The notes: a model not told the origin generated them from the sequence alone. Counted from the first letter of the stretch, positions 25,817 to 35,951 are shown. The stretch: 64,000 nt of DNA from Chryseobacterium pennae (GCF_003385515.1 NZ_QNVT01000001.1:62001-126000); one strand, 5' to 3'. Numbers and translations are program-made.

Positions 25817-26755
25817 TTAAGCATTTTCAGAAATAACTGCCCCAAAACCATATTGCTGCTTTTTATCACAAAGCCCATAGCCCTGTAATCTAAACTCAGA
25901 CTCCGGATCTGCATTTACTGTGTCCTGATATTCGGGTTTATAAAGAATTTTTAGTTTCTCCAGATGATACACTGTATTGGGTGTATAGAAAAATGTTGAG
26001 GCATATTGATCTCCAGCTTCCCGTATTGATCCCCTCGCCTTAAGTTCCCCGGTAGCTGAATACAGAGGAGCCGCATTATTTTCCCACATCCTCATTTTAT
26101 AGAATCTTTTGAATTCCCCGGTATCTTTGTCAAATTCCAGATTATCCCTATGATTAGCGGTTCCTGCCTTATCAATTTTAAGATCCGAGCGATGGTCCGC
26201 GTTTAAGATCATATTCCAGAAGTTTGGAGATTCTGAAGTGTCGTCATCAATCAGGTTCAACACTTCGATTTCATTGTAAAAATTGATTAAATCCTGAAAC
26301 GTCAGTCTTTTTCTGCCGTTAAATATCGCCCCACTGGTTCTTAATACCGGCATAGCTCCGGAAACATGCTGAGTAGGTGCCAGTTTATTTAAAACATAAT
26401 CACGTACCCCGATCCTGAACCCCTGAGAATGCTTAACACGGACTTCAGATCTTTTATCAAATGCCAATGCTCTAATTTCAGCATCGCTAACTTTCGTCGG
26501 ATCAGTATCCAGTTTATCCCAAGGAATAACGCCGTTTTTACCCGTCATTGATTTTGCGGTAAAAGGGACCGTATTGTTGACATAAAAGCCAACATTATTA
26601 ATCAGTTTATTCTGACGAAGACCGTCCGCGGTTTTTGCTCCCTCCGGTGCCGGTTCCAGTGCTATCAAAAATTTATCATTGTAGTTTCTGAATTCCTTCA
26701 GTAATTGTGGAGCTACAAATTTGTTCAGGTATAACCCGTCTATTAATTCTGCCAT
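25817..26755 (-). CDS. phage major capsid protein (Mu gpT-like)
   Basis: The 312-residue protein follows the protease/scaffold gene by 2 bp, as in Mu where I/Z precedes T. It has a typical capsid composition and no membrane segments. The C-terminal part contains HLEKLKILYKPEYQDT and a Gly-rich end. The call rests on gene order and length. Confidence 0.75.
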   Translation of the reverse strand: MAELIDGLYLNKFVAPQLLKEFRNYNDKFLIALEPAPEGAKTADGLRQNKLINNVGFYVNNTVPFTAKSMTGKNGVIPWDKLDTDPTKVSDAEIRALAFDKRSEVRVKHSQGFRIGVRDYVLNKLAPTQHVSGAMPVLRTSGAIFNGRKRLTFQDLINFYNEIEVLNLIDDDTSESPNFWNMILNADHRSDLKIDKAGTANHRDNLEFDKDTGEFKRFYKMRMWENNAAPLYSATGELKARGSIREAGDQYASTFFYTPNTVYHLEKLKILYKPEYQDTVNADPESEFRLQGYGLCDKKQQYGFGAVISENA

Positions 26756-26757
26756 TT

Positions 26758-27918
26758 TTAATCTTCAAATTCAGCGTTAAACAATTTTTCAAATTCTTCT
26801 TGGGCTTCTTCATTAAGCCTTTCCAATCCTTTCGGATCTTTTTCCTGCCACTGAGAGAATGTCCATTTTTCACGTCCGTTTAACAGTTCGTGCTTATCTC
26901 CGTCCACCACAGGTTTTAATCTTTCCAACCCGGCGTTGGGATCAGGTTTCCCCGACATTCTTTCAAGTGACTTTGCCACCAATCCATAATTCTCAATGGC
27001 GTCGTTTTTCCATTCGTCCTTTTCAGCGTTCGTAATCTTTCCGGCCCTTAATGCTCCGGAAATAAGGAATTCCGCCTGTGAAACCTTAAATTCCTTTAGC
27101 TCATTTTCGAGCGTGTCGGTTCTTTTTGCCTTTCCGAGAATATCTTCCAGACGCTCTTCAAATTCTTTATCCGAAGACGATGCGGTTAATTTTCCCGCCA
27201 ATCCTGCCGCAACTAAAGCAGCCAAAATTGCTTCCTTTTTCATTTCAGTATGTTGATTAATATTATTATCCTCTGAGGGATTGGGGTACAGGTTAAAGCA
27301 TTCAAAGGCTTCTTCCGGGGTTTTATTGAAGATGCTTTCTATGTTCTCTTGATTCTTTCTTTTTTTGGTGGGTTTTATTACAGTATCACAAATTCCCAGT
27401 TCTAAACATTTATCGGAGCTGAGCCAGTGATCCTGCCCGGAATCAAACCAGTTTTTAATGGTCAGTGCGTCCGCTTTTGTTCTTTCACCAAAGATTTTTC
27501 CGAGCCTCTCTTCGCAGCTTTCAATCTGCTGAATCCCATTTTTAAAATCATTTTTATTTCCGAAACATCCTGCTGTTACAGCATGCATCATAAAGAAGGC
27601 GTTATCGTTCATTTCTATTTCATCCCCGGCAAGGGCGATTACCCCGCCCATTGATGCTGCCATTCCTTCTACAATGATTTTCGTATGTCCTTCTGAACCC
27701 AAAATCAGGTCATAAATAGCAAGTCCTTCGTAAACAGATCCTCCTCCGCAGTGCATTCTGATGGTTAAGTCATTATGAGCTTGCAATGCATCCCTAAAAA
27801 CCTGTTGGAACCTTTTATAGTCAAACTCATCATATTTTCCGATGTAGCCATACATTCTGATTTCAGCGCCGCCAGAAACCTGATTTTTGAGTTCATAATG
27901 AAAAAGTTTTTTAGACAT
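26758..27918 (-). CDS. ClpP-like prohead protease with scaffold domain
   Basis: Residues 1-180 form a ClpP/S14-type protease with HCGGGSVYEGLAIYD, the nucleophile Ser in GMAASMGGV and the catalytic His in FFMMHAV. The C-terminal half (about 225-386) is charged and coiled-coil, with EFEERLEDILGKAKR and ELKEFKVSQAEF, as expected of a scaffold. It would cleave itself and assist prohead maturation. It is the first gene of the minus late arm. Confidence 0.88.
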   Translation of the reverse strand: MSKKLFHYELKNQVSGGAEIRMYGYIGKYDEFDYKRFQQVFRDALQAHNDLTIRMHCGGGSVYEGLAIYDLILGSEGHTKIIVEGMAASMGGVIALAGDEIEMNDNAFFMMHAVTAGCFGNKNDFKNGIQQIESCEERLGKIFGERTKADALTIKNWFDSGQDHWLSSDKCLELGICDTVIKPTKKRKNQENIESIFNKTPEEAFECFNLYPNPSEDNNINQHTEMKKEAILAALVAAGLAGKLTASSSDKEFEERLEDILGKAKRTDTLENELKEFKVSQAEFLISGALRAGKITNAEKDEWKNDAIENYGLVAKSLERMSGKPDPNAGLERLKPVVDGDKHELLNGREKWTFSQWQEKDPKGLERLNEEAQEEFEKLFNAEFED

Positions 27919-28085
27919 TTCTTTGATTTAGATAAGACAAAGATTAGTTTAAAAACACCTGGAAAAAAGCCATCCATTAGGGGCTGAATATTTTCATTTA
28001 GTGGTTATGTTTTTTTATATAGTCCCTAACATCCATCTTCTGTAAGGCCTTTATATAAAGCAATTTTGCTTCATATATATAAGTT
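27919..28085. promoter_or_regulatory. divergent late promoter region
   Basis: This 167-bp AT-rich gap separates the minus arm (protease onward) from the plus arm (terminase onward), so it must hold start signals for both late operons unless transcription arrives from elsewhere. No strong TAnnTTTG pair or dyad was identified by eye. Confidence 0.5.
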
Positions 28086-28517
28086 ATGAACGAAAAGAAA
28101 AAGCTGACGAATGACGAAAAATATGCCATTGCTCAGGATCTCTATCTGGATACGGACAAAACACAGAAAGAAATCGCACAAATAGCGCACGTCACTGAAA
28201 AAACTTTGGGAAAATGGAAAGCAGAAGGAGAATGGGACTTGCTTAAAAGCGCATCCACAGTAACGGCCCGTAAGATTATTGAAAACCTATATAAAAAGGC
28301 CCACGCCTTAAGTGAGGATCCGAAAAGCAAACCTAATGACATCATCCAGATCGCTAACAGTATTGAAAAGCTGTCGAACAAAAAAGTAACGGTCAGTCAG
28401 ATCATTAATGTATTTAAGGATTTTATAACATACGCTTTCACTCAGAACGCGGGTCTTGCAAAGGAAATTAACCTGCTGCAAAAAAAATATGTGGATTATA
28501 AAATCGGGGAAAAATAA
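28086..28517 (+). CDS. phage terminase small subunit-like protein
   Basis: The 143-residue protein has an N-terminal helix-turn-helix (DKTQKEIAQIAHVTEKTLGKWK) typical of terminase small subunits that bind packaging DNA. It overlaps the large-subunit gene by one base and is the first gene of the plus late arm. Confidence 0.82.
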   Translation: MNEKKKLTNDEKYAIAQDLYLDTDKTQKEIAQIAHVTEKTLGKWKAEGEWDLLKSASTVTARKIIENLYKKAHALSEDPKSKPNDIIQIANSIEKLSNKKVTVSQIINVFKDFITYAFTQNAGLAKEINLLQKKYVDYKIGEK

Positions 28518-30067
28518 TGTCGACATTAACGATTACAAAAAGGGATTATAACGAATGGTTAGAGTTCTGTTCGCAGGTTCAGAACAGTGCCGCCTTTGCA
28601 TTTAATGATACCGAAGAAACGCAAAAATTAAGAATTAAAAGAGCGTTAACGGACTATGATTATTTCGTTAAAACCTATTTTGAATTGTACGCTGATGCGG
28701 ACTGCGCAGATTTTCATATTGAATACGCGAACGAATGCCTTGCTGATCCAAATTTTTTCGGGGTTGCAGAATGGCCCAGGGAACACGCAAAATCGGTTCA
28801 CCTGACTATTATTATCCCGATGTGGCTCATTGCTCACAGGCAGTTAACTGGTATGCTTTTGATGGGGAAAAATGAGGACGATGCCTGTAACCTGTTATCC
28901 GATCTTCAGGCGCAGCTGCAACACAATAAACTCTTTGCCCATGACTTCGGAGAGCAATATAATTTCGGATCATGGGAGGACGGAGATTTCACGACAAAAG
29001 GCGGGATTCGCTTTCTGGGGTTTGGCCGTGATCAGTCTCCGCGTGGAGCAAGGGAAAACGAAAAACGTCCCAATTATGGCGTGGTTGACGACGTGGACGA
29101 TGATGATATCGTACACAACCCCAAAAGGGTGGATAAAGTGGTCAAAAAAATTTTGGGAGCCATGTATTTTGCCCTCAGTATCAAAGGGGCACGTTTCGCT
29201 ATGGGCGGGAACCGTATCCATCATAATTCAATCCTTGCCAATATTGTAGGAGATACTAAACCGGGGGCAAAGAAGAGAGAAGGCATTTACCATTCCAAAG
29301 TTAAAGCCATTGAAAACGGAAAGCCGGCTTGGTGGCAGCGGTATTCATTACAGGAACTTCTGCGGAAAATTGCCAAAGCAGGACCTGTTCTTGCTAAGCA
29401 GGAATTTTTTCACGAAACGGATATTGAAGGGAAAATCTTTAAAAATAAATACTTCCGTTTTGCCAAGCTTCCGCATCTGGCTAAAATGGATATTATCATC
29501 GGTTATTTTGATCCAAGTTTTGAAAACAACCAGACTTCAGATTTTAAAGCGGTATCAATCTGGGGGCAGGACAAATTCAAACGTTACTGCATTAAAAGAT
29601 TCACTCGACGCTGCGAACTAGAAGACGTTTTTGAGTGGATGATTAAGGTGGAGAAAAACCTGCCTCCCGGAGTAGGGATCATCTGGTATATGGAAAAACA
29701 ATTTTATACCCGACCCGTTAAAAAAGCGCTCAGACGTGCCTGTAAAAGATACAAATACCCGCTTAGTGTCCTGACAGACGAAAGACAAAAACCCAATAAA
29801 TATACCCGTATGGTCAGAATGGAACCGGAATATTCCTCCGGTAACGTGGTGTATAACGTGGAAGATGAAAACGATCCGGATATGGTAGAGGGAAATTTAC
29901 AAGTCAAAGGAATAGAACCGGGATATAATACCGCAGATGACGCTCCTGATGCTGACGAAGGTGCGTGGTTTTTTCTGGATCAGTTTGTTATTTCTGATTC
30001 TGAAGACTGGAACGAAGATTCCCTAGGTATGGGAAGACATGAAAGAAATGAAGACAACACTTATTAA
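28517..30067 (+). CDS. phage terminase large subunit
   Basis: The 516-residue protein has a Walker-A-like loop EWPREHAKSVH, a Walker B with acidic VVDDVDDDDIVHN and a nuclease motif starting at GYFDPSFENNQTSDFKA (first catalytic Asp). The second nuclease acidic cluster is near DDAPDADEGAWFFLDQF. It would pump DNA into the prohead and cut it, by headful packaging as in Mu. Confidence 0.88.
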   Translation: MSTLTITKRDYNEWLEFCSQVQNSAAFAFNDTEETQKLRIKRALTDYDYFVKTYFELYADADCADFHIEYANECLADPNFFGVAEWPREHAKSVHLTIIIPMWLIAHRQLTGMLLMGKNEDDACNLLSDLQAQLQHNKLFAHDFGEQYNFGSWEDGDFTTKGGIRFLGFGRDQSPRGARENEKRPNYGVVDDVDDDDIVHNPKRVDKVVKKILGAMYFALSIKGARFAMGGNRIHHNSILANIVGDTKPGAKKREGIYHSKVKAIENGKPAWWQRYSLQELLRKIAKAGPVLAKQEFFHETDIEGKIFKNKYFRFAKLPHLAKMDIIIGYFDPSFENNQTSDFKAVSIWGQDKFKRYCIKRFTRRCELEDVFEWMIKVEKNLPPGVGIIWYMEKQFYTRPVKKALRRACKRYKYPLSVLTDERQKPNKYTRMVRMEPEYSSGNVVYNVEDENDPDMVEGNLQVKGIEPGYNTADDAPDADEGAWFFLDQFVISDSEDWNEDSLGMGRHERNEDNTY

Positions 30068-30078
30068 AAATTTACAAT

Positions 30079-30510
30079 ATGCCTTTTTTAACTGATACAG
30101 ACTACGAAGTACAGATCCGCAACTGGATTAAACAGATTATTATCCAAAGGAAAGAAGATGTTCAGCACCAAGCCGAGCTTGCCGCTCAGGCAGAAATGGA
30201 AAGCTACCTGAGACAACGGTATGATGTAGCAAAGATTTTTTCCGTTACTGGAGCCGATAGAAATGCACTTATTATTCAATATATGGTTGATATTGCCATT
30301 TATCACCTGCACGCCAATTCTTCCGGAGATCTTATTCCTGAACTTAGAATTATCCGTTACAATGCTGCCAAAGATTGGCTCAAAGCCGTTGCCAAAGGAG
30401 AAATTTCTCCGGACTTGCCGGAAAAGCCTGACGAAGGAGAAGGTAATGAAGGAACCGGAAATCAGGTAATCGAATTTGGAAGCAATCCGAAATATTCTGA
30501 GCGCTATTAA
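30079..30510 (+). CDS. DUF1320 (Mu gp36-like) head protein
   Basis: The 143-residue protein begins with MPFLTDTDYEVQIRNW and contains QYMVDIAIYHLHANSSGDLIPELRIIRYNAAKDWLKAVAKGEISPDLP in the DUF1320 order, with a Pro/Glu-rich tail. Mu gp36 is a structural or head-completion protein. It overlaps the start region of the portal gene, but the portal ATG at 30533 lies after its stop. Confidence 0.8.
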   Translation: MPFLTDTDYEVQIRNWIKQIIIQRKEDVQHQAELAAQAEMESYLRQRYDVAKIFSVTGADRNALIIQYMVDIAIYHLHANSSGDLIPELRIIRYNAAKDWLKAVAKGEISPDLPEKPDEGEGNEGTGNQVIEFGSNPKYSERY

Positions 30511-30532
30511 TTACTTTTTAAATACTCTTTAC

Positions 30533-32983
30533 ATGAAATTTAAAATACAAACGGTCACTGATTTTTTACACAACGCTTTTAGCGGCGGTAAAGATAAAGA
30601 TTATGAAAGAGCCGTCACCCAGATGGTGGATGCGATTAAGCGTCAGCGGACTTTATACAACAAAGAAATAAGGGATTGGAAAATGGCTAGAGCCATAGCT
30701 CTTGATCCGATAATTCCCCGCCGCAAGATGCTCATTGATATTATGGAGGAAGTTCTGGACGATCCTTTTATTTATGGGCGCAGTGAGACCCGAAAACTCA
30801 GGGTTTCTAATAAAACGGCTGCCATAATTGATAAGAATGGAGAGATTAATGAAGAAAAGACCAAACTCCTGCAAAAGCTTTGGTTTAAGAACCTGATCAA
30901 ATATACCCTTGACAGTATCTATTTCAGTTATACACTTATGTATCCGAAGGAGTTGGACGAAAACGGATTTATCAAAAATTTGTCTTTTGTGTACCGGGAC
31001 CACATTGTACCGGAAACGACAGAAATATTAATCAATCCTTATGATATGCAGGGCGAGAACTTCAGGGAAGGTGATTTCAAAAAATGGATGTTGTGGGTGA
31101 GTCATGAACATTCAATCGGCCTTTTAAATAAAGCAATCCCGCTATGGATTTTTAAAAAACATTCATGGCAGAATTGGGATGAATTTGAGGAGATGTTCGG
31201 AATTCCGATGCGTACGGCAAAGGTGGCTTCTACTGATCCGCGTGTAAAAAAGGAAGTAGATAAATGGTTAAAGGATTTGGGTTCTGCCGGGTGGGCAAGA
31301 TTCCCGGAGGGGGTGGAAATCGATATTAAAGAGTCCAACAGCCGGGATAGCTTTAATGTATTTAACGAAAAAAGGAAAGCTTGTAATGAAGAACTTGCCA
31401 ACCTTTTTGACGGGAATTCCGAAACAGCAAAGGATACCGGGAGCCGGGCTAAAACAGGAGAAATCATTAATGGAACTCAAAAGCTCATCACAATGGATGA
31501 TGAAACCTTTGTCATGTTTTTTATCAATGATGATGTGCTGCCCTGGCTTCGTGGTTTGGGTTATCCTTTTGATGAAAGTGATACCTGTATCTGGAATGAT
31601 AATGAAAAGTTGACTCCCAAGGAAAGGCTTGAAATTTTTAAAGGGGTGAAAGATCTGGGGTATAAAATCAAAAAGGAACAGATTGAAACCGAGTTGGACG
31701 TTGAAATTGTTGGAGAAGTCTCCGGTGGTGAATCATTGCAACCCATTCCAGAAAATAGGTATAGAAATTTTAAATTGCCTCAGGGGTTTGGAACCCCAGC
31801 CCAGCTTGAGGGCTTATCCGGAGGAAAATCAGCCGCTCCTTTTAATGGTAGGGATATCACTATGCAGGAAGAAAATTTTCTTCGCCAACTGTATGAAAAT
31901 CCCGGAGCTATTAATTGGAGCTACAACGAATTTAGAGAATCTCATACCTCTTTATTGAATGCCATAAAACAAGGCTTTGGAAAAATGGATTTTGATTTTG
32001 ACAGTACCGATCACCGTAGGATGAGGGCTTGGATGAATAATATACACCGGTTCGGAGTAGACAAAACACAGGCGGAGGTTAATGAACTTAATGAAATGTT
32101 GAAGCATCCGGAAGTAAAAAGTTTTAATGATTTCCGAAATAAGGCAAAAGCTGTATTTCCAAACTATAAAGAATTGTATCTGAAAACAGAATGGGATCAT
32201 GCCAATGCCACCTCCAATATGGCAGCGCGATACATGGAGATGATGGATGATATAGAAATTGCTCCTTATTGGAGATTAAACGCCATTATAGATAACGGAA
32301 CGACTGTTATTTGCCGAAGTATGGACGGAAAGGTCTTTGATAAAAGAGATCAGAGTTCATGGAAATTTCTCCCTCCTTTACATTGGAAATGCCGCACCGA
32401 TGCAGAGGATATTTTTGATGATTACGACGGGGAAATTACAAGTTTTGAAGAGGCCATAAAAACTGATCCGGATGGATGGGAAAGGATGCAAAAACAGGGC
32501 TTTGATGTCAACTGGGGTGATAGTGACGAAATCTTTACCCACGCGCAAAGCTACCTTAGAAAATTGTCTCAGGATTCTACACCTATCGATGTGAGTGATT
32601 TGGGAATTACCGATTATGGACTTTCAGAGTGGGCAAAAGTTAAAAAAAACGCTTACCCCAAAAAAGCGGTTACTATTAGAAGCCATATTGATAAAACCGG
32701 CATGGCGAGAATTATTACCTCTGAAAATCTACCGGTCTGGATTGATGCCGAAGCTTCAAAATTAGATGACATGCTATTTACCCAGATCAGGGAAACTTTA
32801 ATAAGTCCGGACGAGGTGTATTGGAGTGATTCCGGTAAAATGCCACAGTCGGTATTTATAAGGTTTTATAAGGATGGAGCTTTTAAAGTGACCACCGAAT
32901 CAGTAAAAGTTACTGATTATACCCTTATCGCAGATGCAGATACGGCACGTAAAGGTTTGCTTGTGAATATCCCAAAAAAATAA
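30533..32983 (+). CDS. portal-MuF fusion with C-terminal PBECR-like nuclease domain
   Basis: This 816-residue protein is a fusion. An N-terminal portal of DUF935/Mu gp29 type covers about residues 20-420 (HSWQNWDEFEEMFGIPMRTAK, LANLFDGN). A gpF/SPP1 gp7-type head-morphogenesis part covers about 480-670 and includes YWRLNAIIDNGTTVICRSMDG and PPLHWKCRTDAE. A C-terminal domain has LISPDEVYWSD and FIRFYKDGAFKV, which resembles the PBECR (phage-Barnase-EndoU-colicin-RelE) families. The ATG at 30533 is preferred to 30476 because the earlier start lies within the gp36-like gene. MuF domains with toxin-like nuclease ends are known as proteins packaged with DNA. Confidence 0.78.
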   Translation: MKFKIQTVTDFLHNAFSGGKDKDYERAVTQMVDAIKRQRTLYNKEIRDWKMARAIALDPIIPRRKMLIDIMEEVLDDPFIYGRSETRKLRVSNKTAAIIDKNGEINEEKTKLLQKLWFKNLIKYTLDSIYFSYTLMYPKELDENGFIKNLSFVYRDHIVPETTEILINPYDMQGENFREGDFKKWMLWVSHEHSIGLLNKAIPLWIFKKHSWQNWDEFEEMFGIPMRTAKVASTDPRVKKEVDKWLKDLGSAGWARFPEGVEIDIKESNSRDSFNVFNEKRKACNEELANLFDGNSETAKDTGSRAKTGEIINGTQKLITMDDETFVMFFINDDVLPWLRGLGYPFDESDTCIWNDNEKLTPKERLEIFKGVKDLGYKIKKEQIETELDVEIVGEVSGGESLQPIPENRYRNFKLPQGFGTPAQLEGLSGGKSAAPFNGRDITMQEENFLRQLYENPGAINWSYNEFRESHTSLLNAIKQGFGKMDFDFDSTDHRRMRAWMNNIHRFGVDKTQAEVNELNEMLKHPEVKSFNDFRNKAKAVFPNYKELYLKTEWDHANATSNMAARYMEMMDDIEIAPYWRLNAIIDNGTTVICRSMDGKVFDKRDQSSWKFLPPLHWKCRTDAEDIFDDYDGEITSFEEAIKTDPDGWERMQKQGFDVNWGDSDEIFTHAQSYLRKLSQDSTPIDVSDLGITDYGLSEWAKVKKNAYPKKAVTIRSHIDKTGMARIITSENLPVWIDAEASKLDDMLFTQIRETLISPDEVYWSDSGKMPQSVFIRFYKDGAFKVTTESVKVTDYTLIADADTARKGLLVNIPKK

Positions 32984-32990
32984 AAGAACA

Positions 32991-34907
32991 ATGAACGGTT
33001 TACAATATGCTTTAGATTTAATTGACCGCTCCTTTTCGAGTGGCATTAGTCGCGCACGAGATGAAACACGGAGTTTGGATAATGCGGTCAATACTACTAA
33101 TAGTGGTATTGGGAGGTTAAGAAATACCGGACAAAGTGTATTCGGCAGCATTGCCACTTATGCCAAGACAGCGGGAGTCGCCATTCTTGCCGCATTGTCT
33201 GTGGGAGCGGTGATCAGTTTTGGAAAAGAGATCACCGGCATTACCTCCAAATTCGAGGGAATGGAAAACGCCATTGTCTTTGCCTCCGGTCAAGAGGGAG
33301 CAAAAAACATGGCATTTTTGGATACCACGATAAAAGACCTTAACCTCAATATGGAATCCTCATATAAAGGATTTCAGACCTTAACCGGATCGCTAAAAGG
33401 AACCGCCCTGGAAGGACAGGCCACAAGGGATATTTTTGAGGCTGTCGGAATTGCTGCCTCGGTGATGAACCTATCGGCTGAGCAAAGTGAAGGAGCATTT
33501 TTGGCCCTTTCACAAATGGCTTCCAAGGGCAAAGTTTCTGCTGAAGAACTCAGGGGGCAGTTGGGAGAACGAATTCCGGGTGCGCTCGGAATTGCCGCTC
33601 GTTCTATGGGAATGACTCAGGCACAGTTCAATGAAATGTTAGACAGTGGTAAGATTATGGCAGAGGATTTTCTCCCTAAGTTTTCAAAAGAATTAAAAAA
33701 TACTTTTGAGGGTGGTTTACCCGCAGCAATGAACTCAATGCAGTCGGCGATTAACAGACAGGAAAATGCGTTAATGCAGTTTAAACTGAAAACCGGGGAA
33801 GCATTCCGCCCGCTGATTATAGGAGTATTGGATGCCGGAAATTTTCTCTTTGGGTTCCTCTCTGATATGATGAATTATACCCAGCCGGTTAAAAAAGCTC
33901 TTTCAGCAGTAGCGGAAGCTTTTCAGCCGATTATTGACGCGATCAAAAATAACGGTTTTATAAAGCTTTCTGGGGATACCAATTTTGCAAAATTGGCTAT
34001 GGAAGGTATCTCCGGAGTGATCCGGTTTTTAACCCCGCTTCTGGAACTGCTTTTTAAAATTATTGGAGGGGTTGAATCTGCGTTTAACTATGTCCGCAAA
34101 GCCTTGATAGAAAATAGTATGGCCATGTATGAATCAGGGAATATGGCGCAGTTCCTTTCTAATATCATCGGAATTTTAACTTGGGTTTGGGAACTCATAG
34201 CCCCGGCAGTGAGCTATGCCGGTGAAATACTGGGAGTCGTGATCGGAGTTGTTTTTAAAGCCGTAGATGCCATATTAGGTGTTATTAATGCCGTATTAGA
34301 ATGGGGTAAAAAAACGGTATGGGTACAGCGTTTATTAAATGCTTTGGTGGGAGTGGTTCATTCCGTATTTAAAAGCATTAAAGATATGGCTGTTAATATT
34401 TTGGGCGGTGTGGGTGATTTACTCGTAGGCATTTTTACCCTTGATACAGATAAAATAAGATCAGCATTATCAAAAGGTTTCGGAGCCGTAAAAGATACCG
34501 CAAAATTAGTTCCCAATATTGTAAAAGGGGCTTATGAGGGATGGAACAAAGAGCTGGAAAAACCGGTTCAAAAAGCGGTTAAAATCACCACCCAAAATAA
34601 GGTAATAACTCCTGCCGGTATTCCACCATCGTCCGGGTTAGCTACTCCGGGTGGAAAACCTGCGACCGCTTTGGATTCGCAGGCCGGAGGAAATATAAAG
34701 GGTAAAAAGGATAAAACCAAAAATGCCTTATCAGGAACCGGAACCGGGGGAGACGGTAAAAAAATGATCTTTAATATCCAGTCCTTTGTTAAGGAATTGA
34801 CCATTAAGACCACAAACATCAAAGAAAATCCACAGGAGATCAAAAAAATACTGGAGCAGATATTTAATGAAATGATTGCCGATATAGAAATTAGAGCCAA
34901 TGCGTAG
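32991..34907 (+). CDS. tape measure protein
   Basis: The 638-residue protein has a tape-measure domain (SSYKGFQTLTGSLKGTALEG, FLALSQMASKGKVSAEELRGQLGERIPGAL) followed by hydrophobic segments at about residues 340-500 (SNIIGILTWVWELIAPAVSYA, LGVVIGVVFKAV). Using the usual 1.5 angstroms per residue it predicts a tail of roughly 95 nm. It is separated by about 10 kb from the chaperone gene, which is on the opposite strand. Confidence 0.85.
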   Translation: MNGLQYALDLIDRSFSSGISRARDETRSLDNAVNTTNSGIGRLRNTGQSVFGSIATYAKTAGVAILAALSVGAVISFGKEITGITSKFEGMENAIVFASGQEGAKNMAFLDTTIKDLNLNMESSYKGFQTLTGSLKGTALEGQATRDIFEAVGIAASVMNLSAEQSEGAFLALSQMASKGKVSAEELRGQLGERIPGALGIAARSMGMTQAQFNEMLDSGKIMAEDFLPKFSKELKNTFEGGLPAAMNSMQSAINRQENALMQFKLKTGEAFRPLIIGVLDAGNFLFGFLSDMMNYTQPVKKALSAVAEAFQPIIDAIKNNGFIKLSGDTNFAKLAMEGISGVIRFLTPLLELLFKIIGGVESAFNYVRKALIENSMAMYESGNMAQFLSNIIGILTWVWELIAPAVSYAGEILGVVIGVVFKAVDAILGVINAVLEWGKKTVWVQRLLNALVGVVHSVFKSIKDMAVNILGGVGDLLVGIFTLDTDKIRSALSKGFGAVKDTAKLVPNIVKGAYEGWNKELEKPVQKAVKITTQNKVITPAGIPPSSGLATPGGKPATALDSQAGGNIKGKKDKTKNALSGTGTGGDGKKMIFNIQSFVKELTIKTTNIKENPQEIKKILEQIFNEMIADIEIRANA

Positions 34908-35409
34908 AGAGAATAATGCCCAGGAGTTTGACAGGCTCCGTGCAAAATACAGGAATTTTAAAAGAACCATTCCGCAGAAAGCCGCCATTACAATGGTGAA
35001 CTTCTTTAAAAGAAATTTTAATGTTGGCGGCTTCGTGGATGTTCCTTTTCAGAAATGGAAAAAAAGCGGGTATCCCGGAGCAAGAACTACAATGGTACGT
35101 TCTGGAAATACACGCAGAGAAATTAAAAAAATACAGGTTTCGGAATCTCGCGTTGTCGTAGGTATCGGAAATCATAACCATTATGCGAAAATCCATAATG
35201 AAGGGGGAGAAATTTTGATTACTCCAAAGATGCGCAGGTTCTTCTGGGCAAAATATAAGGAATCTGGAAAAGAATACTGGAAATGGCTTGCACTCACTAC
35301 AAAGACCCATATTGATATTCCGCAGCGAAAATTTATTGGCGACTCGAAAGCACTTGAAAAAACATTGGATCGTATGATTATATCAGAACTTAAAAAAATA
35401 CTATTATGA
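34900..35409 (+). CDS. Mu gpG-like virion morphogenesis protein
   Basis: The 169-residue protein has a basic helical N-terminus and the sequence PFQKWKKSGYP, SRVVVGIGNHNHYAKIHNEGG and IPQRKFIGDS, which match the phage_tail_S/gpG family. It overlaps the tape-measure stop by 8 bp. In Mu gpG works in head or tail completion. Confidence 0.82.
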   Translation: MRRENNAQEFDRLRAKYRNFKRTIPQKAAITMVNFFKRNFNVGGFVDVPFQKWKKSGYPGARTTMVRSGNTRREIKKIQVSESRVVVGIGNHNHYAKIHNEGGEILITPKMRRFFWAKYKESGKEYWKWLALTTKTHIDIPQRKFIGDSKALEKTLDRMIISELKKILL

Positions 35410-35951
35410 GTATAAAAGCAGTTGTATTTAAAGAAATATCCGACCATCTGGAATCGCGCGTGGAGGAATTGATCTACATTGATAAAGACCGTGGGCAGGT
35501 TGAAAAGGAAAACATTATAATGGTACCCAAACCCGCCATTTTAATCGCGTTTATGCGTTTTGATTGGTCTGACATCGGAAACGGAATTAAAGAGGGAAAA
35601 GGAACCGTTCGTGTGCGTGTAATTTGTGAGAATTATGCAGAAAGCTATACCGGAAGTATTGACCAGGAATTAGCACTGGCATTTTTTGACCTCAATGAAA
35701 AAGTAGACGCAGCACTGGAAGGATTAAGCGGTACAAAATTCAGTGAATTGAAAAAGGTGGCAGACGAAGACGATTTGGATCATAATAATGTGATCGTTAC
35801 AGTGTATGAATATGAGGTTACTATTACCGATGATACGAAGGCTGACTGCAACAAAATGATAAAGGTGGATGCTGAGCCAATTGTGAAGTATGTGACAAAA
35901 GAAAACCTACCGGAAAGGCAGGTTAATATCAAATCTGATTTTATTATTTAA
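35406..35951 (+). CDS. gp37-like tail-completion candidate
   Basis: The 181-residue protein begins MSIKAVVFKEISDHLE and includes VRVRVICENYAESYTGSIDQE. Its position after gpG matches Mu gp37 or a tail-terminator. It is the last gene of the plus late arm and its stop overlaps that of the convergent gene at 35948 by 4 bp. Confidence 0.65.
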   Translation: MSIKAVVFKEISDHLESRVEELIYIDKDRGQVEKENIIMVPKPAILIAFMRFDWSDIGNGIKEGKGTVRVRVICENYAESYTGSIDQELALAFFDLNEKVDAALEGLSGTKFSELKKVADEDDLDHNNVIVTVYEYEVTITDDTKADCNKMIKVDAEPIVKYVTKENLPERQVNIKSDFII

